Assembly (NCBI RefSeq): GCF_000425645.1
Contig: NZ_KE384430.1
Location: forward strand, 1,103,492-1,167,491
DNA from: Gaetbulibacter saemankumensis DSM 17032
GTDB lineage: Bacteria; Bacteroidota; Bacteroidia; Flavobacteriales; Flavobacteriaceae
Length of the DNA stretch: 64,000 nucleotides
Reading direction: 5' to 3'
In this document: one piece after another, positions 56,631-64,000 of the stretch
How positions within the stretch are numbered: the stretch's first letter is position 1
How the letters are laid out: each line of letters begins with the position of its first letter
The notes under the pieces: generated by a model
Databases searched by the model: none
What the model saw: the letters and a program-made list of their open reading frames with translations, nothing else
Told to the model about the DNA's origin: nothing
Program-made: the position numbers and the translations under genes

Positions 56631-56666
56631 CGAAAACGTTTTCGTTTAAATCGAAAACGTTTTCGA
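56631..56666. promoter_or_regulatory. Twin LacI-type operators
   Basis: Two palindromes, CGAAAACGTTTTCG (56631-56644) and TCGAAAACGTTTTCGA (56651-56666), are 20-21 bp apart centre to centre. The central CG and symmetry are typical of LacI/CcpA-type operators. They sit between the divergent regulator and receptor genes. Confidence 0.88.
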
Positions 56667-56700
56667 TTAATAAATGTTTAATATTTTGTGCTAGTAAATA

Positions 56701-56708
56701 TAGATTTG
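56701..56708 (+). promoter_or_regulatory. -7 promoter element of the sucrose operon
   Basis: TAGATTTG fits TAnnTTTG and is 48 bp before the receptor ATG. The -33 position holds only a weak TTTA. The operators lie just upstream of it. Confidence 0.5.
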
Positions 56709-56755
56709 AGAAAATTATTGATGAATTTTTATTAAACAACTAAATTTAAAACAAG

Positions 56756-59380
56756 ATGAAATTTATTAAATCAAACAGCATTTTAATGATTTTGTTGCTC
56801 TTATCTGTTAATACTATAATGGCACAATCAATTTCAGGAAATGTAAAAGATGAGGCAGGAATACCTTTACCTGGTGTTAATGTTATTCTTGACGGAACTA
56901 CTAAAGGAGCTGTTACAGATTTTGATGGAAACTATGCTATTGATAGTGTAGACAAAGGAACTTATACTTTAATAGCTACATTTTTGGGATATGCAAGATT
57001 CTCGCAGAGTGTAGTTGTTCAGGGAACCAATTTAACAATTGATATTACTATGCATGAAGATGCACAATCTTTGGATCAAGTGGTAGTAACAGGTGTGGTA
57101 AACCCGAAGTCTAAAATTGAATCCAGTGTATCTGTTTCTACCATGGATGTGGAACTTATTGAACAAGCAGCACCACGAAGTTCAGGGGAGCTTTTTAGAA
57201 ATATCCCGGGTATTCGTGCAGAGTCTTCAGGTGGAGAAGGAAATGCAAACTTTAATGTGCGTGGTGTTCCTATTTCTTCAGGGGGATCTAGATATTTTCA
57301 AATTCAAGAAGATGGTTTGCCATTAAATTTATTTGGAGATACATCTTTTGGGAATGCTGATAATTTTTTAAGAATAGATTCAAATATCGGAAGAGTTGAA
57401 GCTATTAGAGGAGGTTCTGCATCTACACAAACATCTAATGGTCCAGCAGGTATTATTAATATGATCAGTAAAACTGGTTCCAATGAAGGGGGTTCTGTAG
57501 GTACAACCTTTGGTTTGGATTATCAAACAAGTCGATTGGATTTTGATTATGGAACGCCATTAGGTAATGGTTTGTCCTATCATATTGGGGGATTTATGAG
57601 AACAGGAGAAGGACCGAGAGAAATAGGGTATCAAGGTAACAAAGGAGGCCAGTTTAAAGCTAATCTTACAAAAAGATTTAACGCCGGATATGTGCGTGTT
57701 TATGGAAAATTTTTAAATGATAGATCTGTTATGTATTTACCAATGCCTATGTTATTGAAAGGAGATAATTCGAACCCTACTTTTGCTAACTTGCCTGGTT
57801 TTGATATTACTAGTGATGCTGTGCAATCTGCTTATTTACAACAAAGTGCTGGTACATCGCCATTCACAGGGGAAAGACATGTTAACGATGTGAGAAATGG
57901 TAATAACCCTAAGTCTAAGTCCATTGGAGCTGAGTTTTCGTTTAGTTTACCTAAAGACTGGAAGATATTTGGTAAAGGGAGGTATTCAAATAATAGTGGA
58001 GAATGGGTAGCTCCTTTTACTGCAGCGGTTGGAACCATTTCTGAAATTGAAACAACAGCGAGAAATGCTTCAAATGCTGCAGGGGCTTTGGTATATACAG
58101 ACGGCAATAGAGAGTCTTTTACACCTTCTAATGGGTTGGCACAAATAATTCACATGTTCGATGTTTCTATAGAAGATTTAAGTAACTTTTTTGGTGATAT
58201 TAAAGTGAGTAAAAAAATTACTGATAATGTAGGTTTTACTGCTGGACTATTTACGGCTACCCAAAATACTAAAATAGGGTGGCAGTGGAGTTCATTTTTA
58301 TCTGAAGTTAAAGGTGGTGGAGAAGCCCGGTTAGCAGATTTTGATGGATTCTCAAGAAACGGTCAATATTCATACGGAACACCTGTATGGGGAAATTGTT
58401 GTCAACGCAAATATAATACAGTACATAATGTAAATGCTCCATATGTTGGGTTAGATGCAGATATTACTGAGAAGTTAAATTTTGATGGTAGTGTGCGTTT
58501 TGAAAATGTTCGTGTAAACGGAAATATTCAAGCAGGTCCAACTAGTCAGGGTAGTTTTGATTATGATGGTAATGGAATTATAGAAGGTATAGAAGAAAGC
58601 GTTCCAATTATAACAGGAAATGCAGGTCAAATTGTAAATGATAAATACAATTTTGTATCCTATTCTGCGGGTCTAAATTATAAACTTAATGATGTATCTG
58701 CTGTTTTTGCGCGTTATAGTTCTGGAGCTTCAGGAAGAGCCCCAGATAGAAATAACTATGGTTTAGACGGTAAGGCAGATGTGCAATATGATGAAGTTTC
58801 TCAACTTGAAGTTGGATACAAAAAAAGATTTAATATCGGTGTGTTGAATTTAACAGGTTTTATGAGTAATACCGATGAAGGGTTAAGTAATGAATTAAAT
58901 AGAGAGGTAGGTAATCCTTTTAAAGCATTAGGGTTAGAAGCAGAAACTGCCTTGGTTTTTGGAGAACATATTGCTTTTAATGGTTCTTTTACCTGGACTA
59001 AAGCTGAAATTGATGGTGGTGATAATAAAGGAAATACGCCGAGAAGACAAGCTGATCTAGTATATAATTTATCACCTTCATTTAATTTTGGCGAAAGCCG
59101 TCAGCATGGCTTAGCATTGAGTGTTTTAGGAACCTCTAAATCATATGCACAAGATGATAATGACTTAGTAATGCCCGCATACGCATATTTTAATTTTATT
59201 GGTAGAGTTGGTTTAACTGAAGGTCTTTCTTTAGCATTGAGTTTGAACAATATTTTTGATACAGTGGGTATTACAGAAGTTGAAGGTAATGGCGATGGTG
59301 CCTTTGGAAGTGATCGACTTGTTAGAGCGAGGTCTATTAGTGGTCGTTCAACAACAGTATCATTACAGTACAAATTTTAA
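56756..59380 (+). CDS. TonB-dependent outer-membrane receptor, probable sucrose receptor
   Basis: 874 residues. A signal peptide ends in TIMAQ, then a carboxypeptidase-D-regulatory-like domain (about 25-110, with GIPLPGVNVILDGT and TDFDGNYAI). The plug domain follows (VVTGVVNPKSK onward; FRNIPGIRAES; GRVEAIRGGSAS), then the beta barrel ending in STTVSLQYKF. An EF-hand-like loop, DYDGNGIIEGIE, occurs at residues 602-613. No SusD gene follows, so this is not a SusCD pair. It most likely imports sucrose or a short sucrose-containing sugar across the outer membrane; the ligand is inferred from the neighbours. Confidence 0.85.
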   Translation: MKFIKSNSILMILLLLSVNTIMAQSISGNVKDEAGIPLPGVNVILDGTTKGAVTDFDGNYAIDSVDKGTYTLIATFLGYARFSQSVVVQGTNLTIDITMHEDAQSLDQVVVTGVVNPKSKIESSVSVSTMDVELIEQAAPRSSGELFRNIPGIRAESSGGEGNANFNVRGVPISSGGSRYFQIQEDGLPLNLFGDTSFGNADNFLRIDSNIGRVEAIRGGSASTQTSNGPAGIINMISKTGSNEGGSVGTTFGLDYQTSRLDFDYGTPLGNGLSYHIGGFMRTGEGPREIGYQGNKGGQFKANLTKRFNAGYVRVYGKFLNDRSVMYLPMPMLLKGDNSNPTFANLPGFDITSDAVQSAYLQQSAGTSPFTGERHVNDVRNGNNPKSKSIGAEFSFSLPKDWKIFGKGRYSNNSGEWVAPFTAAVGTISEIETTARNASNAAGALVYTDGNRESFTPSNGLAQIIHMFDVSIEDLSNFFGDIKVSKKITDNVGFTAGLFTATQNTKIGWQWSSFLSEVKGGGEARLADFDGFSRNGQYSYGTPVWGNCCQRKYNTVHNVNAPYVGLDADITEKLNFDGSVRFENVRVNGNIQAGPTSQGSFDYDGNGIIEGIEESVPIITGNAGQIVNDKYNFVSYSAGLNYKLNDVSAVFARYSSGASGRAPDRNNYGLDGKADVQYDEVSQLEVGYKKRFNIGVLNLTGFMSNTDEGLSNELNREVGNPFKALGLEAETALVFGEHIAFNGSFTWTKAEIDGGDNKGNTPRRQADLVYNLSPSFNFGESRQHGLALSVLGTSKSYAQDDNDLVMPAYAYFNFIGRVGLTEGLSLALSLNNIFDTVGITEVEGNGDGAFGSDRLVRARSISGRSTTVSLQYKF

Positions 59381-59415
59381 GAATTTAGTTAGCAGTTTAA
59401 TTTGAGGTTAGTTTT

Positions 59416-59453
59416 AAAGGGCTGATTTCAACTAAAAGTTTCAGCCCTTTTTT
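59416..59453 (+). terminator. Terminator inside the sucrose operon
   Basis: AAAGGGCTGA pairs with TCAGCCCTTT around a loop of about 15 nt, followed by a T-run. It sits after the receptor gene and would reduce transcription of the later genes. Confidence 0.75.
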
Positions 59454-59466
59454 AAAATATTAAAAC

Positions 59467-59838
59467 ATGAAAAATTTTATAGTAATGATGGTATTTGTCT
59501 TTATCATAACTAATGTTTGTTTTTCCCAAATAAAGCAGCCTCAGAGTGAGTTGCCAATTAGTCAAAAAGAAATTAAAATAATGATTGTCTATGGGAGTGA
59601 TACATGTCATTATTGTCTTGACACAAAATCATTTTTAAAAGAAAATAAGAAGGCTTTTGTGTATTATGATGTAGATGTAAATATGGACAAACAAAAAGAA
59701 ATGATATTAAAGCTTCAAAAATCAGGAATATCCTTAGATAATATATCATTGCCCATAGTTGAAATAAATGGAATTTTAATAATGAATGATGTCGATAATT
59801 TTCAAGGCTTCTTAAATATATTAATTTCAAAAAAATAG
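59467..59838 (+). CDS. Exported glutaredoxin-like thiol protein
   Basis: 123 residues. A signal peptide ends in CFSQ, followed by a thioredoxin/glutaredoxin fold: active-site CHYC (C47, C50) after a beta strand, a cis-Pro region in SLPIVEINGILIM, and a helix at the end. The signal sequence places it in the periplasm. It lies between a sugar receptor and a sugar permease, an odd location for a redox protein; the next gene starts 4 bp after its stop. Its substrate is unknown. Confidence 0.75.
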   Translation: MKNFIVMMVFVFIITNVCFSQIKQPQSELPISQKEIKIMIVYGSDTCHYCLDTKSFLKENKKAFVYYDVDVNMDKQKEMILKLQKSGISLDNISLPIVEINGILIMNDVDNFQGFLNILISKK

Positions 59839-59842
59839 AATC

Positions 59843-61195
59843 ATGAAATTATCTAAGGTGAAATTATCTTTTTGGCAAATTTTCAACATGAATGTAGGAT
59901 TTCTTGGAATCCAATATAGTTTTGGGTTGCAACAAACGGCAGTTAATCCTATATTTTCCTTTTTAGGCGCGGAACATGACCAGTTGCCTTTATTAAATTT
60001 AGCAGGCCCTGTAACAGGATTAATTATTCAGCCTATAATAGGAGCAATTTCAGATAAAACTTGGTCGCCACGTTGGGGTAGACGTAAACCCTTCTTCTTA
60101 ATAGGAGCACTATTAGGTAGTATATGTTTGTTTTTGTTTCCTTTTAGTCCGGCTCTATGGTTTGCAGTAGGTTTATTATGGATTTTAGATGTGGGTAATA
60201 ATATGGCTATGGAGCCTTATCGAGCCTTTGTAGGAGATAAATTACCCAATAGCCAGTTGAGTTTTGGTTACCAAATGCAAAGCTTATTTGTAGGAGCAGG
60301 TATTGTTTTGGCTAATGCATCAATTTTTCTGTTTCAAGATTGGTTTGGTGGAGTAGAAACAGTGACTGAAGCAGCAGATCGTATTCCTAAATGGCTGTAT
60401 TATTCATTTTTTATTGGTGCTGTATTGTCTGTATCAACAATACTTTGGTCGGTATTAAAAACTCCCGAAATTCCTCCTTCAGAAGAAGAGTTGAAAGATA
60501 TTAAAAGGCATAATGCTATGTCATTAATGAACCGTATTAAAATGCCTTTCTTAGAAATTATTGAGGCAATAAAGGACATGCCAAATTTAATGTGGAAACT
60601 TTCTGGAGTATATTTATTTCAATGGTATGCCTTATTTGTTTATTGGCAATTTATAGCTCCCTTGTTTGAAGAAACAATGGGGTTCAATAAATCCATGGCG
60701 CTAAGTCAGGCAGCCAAAATGAATACAACTTATAATGTTTCTACTATTGTTTTTGCTTTAGTTTTAGTGCCATTAGCAGTGAAATTTGGAAATAAAAAGG
60801 TATATGTATTGAGTCTTTTTTTTACCGGTATGGCCATGCTAAGTATTCCATACATTCAAGACCCTTTCATTGCGGTTTTACCTATGGTTTTATTCGGGAT
60901 AGGTTGGGCGGCTATGATGGGTATACCTTATTCCATGGTTTCTAAAGTGGTGCCTCAAGAAAGAAGAGGCGTGTATATGGGGATTTTAAACATGATGATT
61001 GTAATTCCAATGGGAATCCAAACATTAACTTTTGGACCGATAGTTAAAAATTTATTAAGCAATAGCGCAGTAAATGCTATAATATTGGGAGGTGTGTTTT
61101 TTGTTATAGCTGGAATTCTGGCTTTACGATTGAAAGAACCTAAATCGGCAGATGGAGAGGATATAGAAGTAGTTGTGTCAAGCATAGGTCATTAA
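59843..61195 (+). CDS. MFS sugar permease of the sucrose (GPH/SUT) type
   Basis: 450 residues with about twelve membrane helices. The cytoplasmic motif RWGRRKPF (residues 77-84) is the mark of the sucrose/maltose-proton symporter class (SUT, SLC45 relatives). The second-half equivalent is in PQERRGVYMGILNM. It probably imports sucrose with protons across the inner membrane. It is followed 20 bp later by the fructokinase gene. Confidence 0.88.
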   Translation: MKLSKVKLSFWQIFNMNVGFLGIQYSFGLQQTAVNPIFSFLGAEHDQLPLLNLAGPVTGLIIQPIIGAISDKTWSPRWGRRKPFFLIGALLGSICLFLFPFSPALWFAVGLLWILDVGNNMAMEPYRAFVGDKLPNSQLSFGYQMQSLFVGAGIVLANASIFLFQDWFGGVETVTEAADRIPKWLYYSFFIGAVLSVSTILWSVLKTPEIPPSEEELKDIKRHNAMSLMNRIKMPFLEIIEAIKDMPNLMWKLSGVYLFQWYALFVYWQFIAPLFEETMGFNKSMALSQAAKMNTTYNVSTIVFALVLVPLAVKFGNKKVYVLSLFFTGMAMLSIPYIQDPFIAVLPMVLFGIGWAAMMGIPYSMVSKVVPQERRGVYMGILNMMIVIPMGIQTLTFGPIVKNLLSNSAVNAIILGGVFFVIAGILALRLKEPKSADGEDIEVVVSSIGH

Positions 61196-61215
61196 ATTAA
61201 TTAAGTAATATAGGT

Positions 61216-62154
61216 TTGGAAAAAAATAGTAGACATATAGATATACTTTGTGTAGGCGAAGTACTTGTGGATTTTATAGGTCATCAAAAAGGTGTGCTTA
61301 TTGATGAAACAAGAGATTATCATAGATATTTGGGAGGTTCTCCTACAAATGTCGCCATGAATATGGCGCGTTTAGGTCTGAATTCGGTGCTGGTAGCAAC
61401 TATTGGTAAAGATGGTTTTGGTGAATATATTTTAAAAAGGTTGTCAGAGGTTGGAGTAGATACTAATTATATTCAAAAACGTGACAAAGAAACAACTAGT
61501 GTTATTTTTGTGTCAAGATCAGAAGGAACACCTGATTTTATACCTTTTAGAGAGGCAGATAAGTATATATTGGAACGTCAAATTTCCAAAAAATTACTTT
61601 TGAATACCAAGGTATTTCATACAACTTGTTTTGCATTAAGTAAAAAACCTGCACAAACAACTATCATTAATAAAGCTAAGGAAGCGAGTGCTTTAGGGTG
61701 TACTCTCAGCATTGATGTGAATTACTCAGAAAAGCTCTGGAGTAGCCGAGAGGAAGCACTGCAAGTAATAAAAAATTATTGTGGTTTTAATCCACTAGTT
61801 AAGGTAAGTGAGGATGATATGTTTCGATTTTTTGAAAAGGAAATGAAGCATGAAGATATTTTTAACTTTTTTCACGAAATAGGAGTAGATGTGGTTTGTT
61901 TGACACTTGGTAGTCAGGGAGTTAAATTGTCTCAAAAAAACATGAAAACTATTAATCTTCCTGCGGTAAAGGTAGAACAGGTAATTGATTCTACTGGAGC
62001 GGGAGATGCATTTTGGTCGGGGTTTTTATTTGCTTATGTAAAGGAGAAATCTATTGAAAAATGTTTAGAAGTAGCATTGCAGCTGGCTGCATTAAAACTA
62101 CAGAATGTAGGTAGGCTACCAGATAATATTAATATACTTTCAAAATTACTTTAA
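61216..62154 (+). CDS. PfkB-family fructokinase
   Basis: 312 residues. Start is TTG at 61216. The ribokinase fold shows the N-terminal GGSPTNVAMNMARLGL and the C-terminal anion-hole motif DSTGAGDAFW with catalytic Asp264. Between a sucrose permease and a sucrose phosphorylase the natural substrate is fructose, giving fructose 6-phosphate; 2-keto-3-deoxygluconate kinase is the alternative in this family and cannot be ruled out by sequence alone. Confidence 0.85.
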   Translation: MEKNSRHIDILCVGEVLVDFIGHQKGVLIDETRDYHRYLGGSPTNVAMNMARLGLNSVLVATIGKDGFGEYILKRLSEVGVDTNYIQKRDKETTSVIFVSRSEGTPDFIPFREADKYILERQISKKLLLNTKVFHTTCFALSKKPAQTTIINKAKEASALGCTLSIDVNYSEKLWSSREEALQVIKNYCGFNPLVKVSEDDMFRFFEKEMKHEDIFNFFHEIGVDVVCLTLGSQGVKLSQKNMKTINLPAVKVEQVIDSTGAGDAFWSGFLFAYVKEKSIEKCLEVALQLAALKLQNVGRLPDNINILSKLL

Positions 62155-62168
62155 AAAAAACTAATATA

Positions 62169-63734
62169 ATGTTGGCTAATAATAAAACATTAAATGGTGT
62201 AATGCTTAATGCTTACCCTGATAGCATTGGAAATAATTTAAGTGATCTTATTTCCATGTTAAAAAGACCTGAGTTTAGAGATGTTTTTTCTTTATTCTAT
62301 GTGCTTCCAACTTTTTTTAATAGTGATTTAGATCGAGGATTTTCAATAATAGATTATAATATAAATACTGAATTAGTATCAAAATCTGATTTGGAAGAAT
62401 TAGCGCGATTAAATATTCAATTAAAATTCGATATTGTTCTAAATCATTTGTCAGTTGCGTCACCTCAGTTTAAAGATTTGCTTAAAAATGGAGACTGTTC
62501 AAAGTATAAGGATTTTTTTATTGATTGGAATGCCTTTTGGCATGGGCAAGGGGAACTAAATGATGAAGGTATTATTATTCCTAAAACAGAGTTACTCGAT
62601 AAATTGTTTATGAGAAAATCGGGATTACCAATTTTAAAGGTGTCATTCCCCGACGGAACCAAAAGACCTTATTGGAATACATTTTATCAGAAAGTAAATA
62701 ACGATAATAGCTTTTTAGGGCAAATGGATGTAAATGCAAAATCTGAACTAGTATGGGAGTTTTATGAAGAAACCTTAGCTAAGTTAAAAGGTTATGGATG
62801 TAAGATATTAAGATTGGATGCTTTCGCATATTTGCATAAAGAAGTAGGAGAATCTAACTTTTTTAATAAGCCAGGGACATGGAACTACTTAGAAAAGATT
62901 AAAAACATTGCAGATAAAAATAGTTTACAGCTGTTACCAGAAATACATGCGGAGTATGGACTTAATCTTCATAATGAGGTAGCTAAAGAAGGGTACCAAA
63001 TTTACGATTTTTTTCTGCCAGGATTAATGATTCATACACTTGAAACAGGAGATAATCAAGCCTTAATGGTATGGGTTAATGAAATTATTAATAAAGGTTA
63101 TAAAACAGTAAATATGTTAGGCTGCCATGATGGAATTCCAGTTCTAGATTTAAAAGGAAAAGAAATAGACGGTGTATTTTATAAGGGGTTGTTGGATGAT
63201 AATGAGATTGAAAACATAATGAATGTTATTTTAGAACGTGGTGGACGAATAAAAAATTTATACAATGCTGAAGGTAAAAAGATTTCATATTATCAAGTAA
63301 ATGCTACCTTTTATAGTGCTTTGGGTGAGAATGACAAGAAATTATTGTTAGCCCGAGCTATTCAAATGTTTATGCCAGGTATTCCACAAGTTTGGTATTT
63401 AGATTTGTTCGTTGGTAAAAATGATTATGAAGCTGTTAATAGAGCAGGTGATGGTGGTCATAAAGAAATTAATAGAACAGCCCTATCAATGGAAGATATC
63501 GAATCAGGATTGAAAAAAGAAGTTGTATTAAATCAACTAAAGCTACTCAAATTAAGAAATACCTCAATGGCGTTTTCCGGCAGTATTAAGGTAAATGAAA
63601 GCGATTCAAAGCAGATTGATATTTTATGGGAAAATAAAAATGAAAGGGCCCATTTAAAGGCAAGTCTCAAATCTTTTCAATTCATCATAGATTATACTGA
63701 ACAAGGGGTAAATAAGATTATTAATTTTAATTAA
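62169..63734 (+). CDS. Sucrose phosphorylase-type GH13_18 enzyme
   Basis: 521 residues. Signatures match sucrose phosphorylases: NHLSVASPQF near the start, nucleophile Asp217 in LRLDAF, acid/base Glu258 in PEIHAEY, transition-state Asp321 in GCHDGIP, and the later ARAIQMFMPGIPQVWY. Such enzymes split sucrose with phosphate into glucose 1-phosphate and fructose. Relatives act on sucrose 6-phosphate or glucosylglycerate; the neighbouring permease and fructokinase favour sucrose. It lies 14 bp after the kinase gene. There is no signal peptide, so it is cytosolic. Confidence 0.88.
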   Translation: MLANNKTLNGVMLNAYPDSIGNNLSDLISMLKRPEFRDVFSLFYVLPTFFNSDLDRGFSIIDYNINTELVSKSDLEELARLNIQLKFDIVLNHLSVASPQFKDLLKNGDCSKYKDFFIDWNAFWHGQGELNDEGIIIPKTELLDKLFMRKSGLPILKVSFPDGTKRPYWNTFYQKVNNDNSFLGQMDVNAKSELVWEFYEETLAKLKGYGCKILRLDAFAYLHKEVGESNFFNKPGTWNYLEKIKNIADKNSLQLLPEIHAEYGLNLHNEVAKEGYQIYDFFLPGLMIHTLETGDNQALMVWVNEIINKGYKTVNMLGCHDGIPVLDLKGKEIDGVFYKGLLDDNEIENIMNVILERGGRIKNLYNAEGKKISYYQVNATFYSALGENDKKLLLARAIQMFMPGIPQVWYLDLFVGKNDYEAVNRAGDGGHKEINRTALSMEDIESGLKKEVVLNQLKLLKLRNTSMAFSGSIKVNESDSKQIDILWENKNERAHLKASLKSFQFIIDYTEQGVNKIINFN

Positions 63735-63840
63735 CTTTTAAAGTATTGTAAAATAATTGGAATATTGGCATTAAACCATTACTCAAAAAAAGAGTCTTAG
63801 CTTTTAAAATAATTCAATATCAACTTAATAACTAAAACAA

Positions 63841-64000
63841 ATGACATTTAAAACAATTAAAATGAGTCTTTGCGCTGTGGTACTATTCGCTGGTGTTCAA
63901 TTAAGCGCTGCACAGCAAAATTCCGGCAACAAACGTACACCAGAAAAAATGTTTGCCAGTCTTGATGCCGATGAGGATGGCATGGTGACTCTTGAAGAAT
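63841..64000 (+). CDS. Exported EF-hand protein, 3' end outside window
   Basis: 53 codons are visible. A signal peptide (ending LSAAQ) precedes the start of an EF-hand loop LDADEDGMVTLEE, with Asp at 1, 3 and 5 and Gly at 6. EF-hand proteins bind calcium. It is 106 bp after the sucrose phosphorylase gene with no strong terminator between, so it may belong to the same transcript. The function is unknown. Confidence 0.75.
   Translation, partial: MTFKTIKMSLCAVVLFAGVQLSAAQQNSGNKRTPEKMFASLDADEDGMVTLEE

Noticed and set aside
59381-59466. SusD gene after the TonB receptor
   Set aside because: The gap holds only a terminator and the next gene is a glutaredoxin-like protein, so no SusD.

Overview
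The window is a stretch of chromosome from a gliding-type member of the Flavobacteriaceae (phylum Bacteroidota). The evidence is the AT-rich sequence, six gliding/type IX secretion genes (gldB, gldC, gldK, gldL, gldM, gldN), an exosortase of the XrtF type, promoters of the TAnnTTTG class, and starts without Shine-Dalgarno sequences (several are TTG). Genus and species cannot be read from the window. No IS element, prophage, plasmid gene or CRISPR array was seen, and most of the window is ordinary, densely packed core genome.

Layout. 1-7263: three tandem DUF3857/transglutaminase-like envelope proteins (the first cut by the window edge), then a MazG-like hydrolase and aroA. 7340-13396: queA, rlmN, a polyprenyl synthase, then an ECF sigma factor, a membrane-anchored partner and an outer-membrane protein. 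13442-16000 (minus): arsenic resistance operon arsR - DUF6428 - arsenate reductase - ACR3 pump. 16202-21055: dnaG with a ligand-less zinc-finger region, a response regulator with Glu at the phosphoacceptor position, nadE, gldB and gldC. 21125-28839 (minus): the rod-shape operon mreB-mreC-mreD-PBP2-rodA, purH and a GAF protein. 28925-33490: XrtF and its partner protein, a copper ATPase and a membrane protein. 33632-40462 (minus): groES-groEL, and miaB - sigma54 activator - lptE - TPR protein - secG. 40616-45629: a membrane protein followed by a decayed copy of itself, topA, and an arginase-fold protein that has lost metal ligands. 45784-51643: gldKLMN and a FAD oxidoreductase. 51644-55249: DUF983, an ABC-F ATPase, a plant-type LRR protein and a small CPXCG protein. 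55311-55383: initiator tRNA-Met.

The main accessory module follows the tRNA, at 55556-63734. It holds a LacI-type regulator, divergent from a TonB-dependent receptor with two perfect operator palindromes between them. A secreted glutaredoxin-like protein, a sucrose-type (GPH/SUT) MFS permease, a PfkB fructokinase and a GH13_18 sucrose phosphorylase follow. Read together, this is a sucrose scavenging and catabolism locus: outer-membrane uptake without a SusD partner, inner-membrane import of intact disaccharide, phosphorolysis to glucose 1-phosphate and fructose, and phosphorylation of fructose. It parallels the proteobacterial sux locus of Xanthomonas, with phosphorolysis replacing amylosucrase. 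A secreted EF-hand protein begins at 63841 and runs off the window.

The points most worth checking are this SusD-less sucrose locus with its redox protein, the Glu54 response regulator, the arginase-fold protein without a full metal site, the paralogous DUF3857 proteins that lost the catalytic Cys/His, and the decaying membrane-protein duplicate at 41423-41650.
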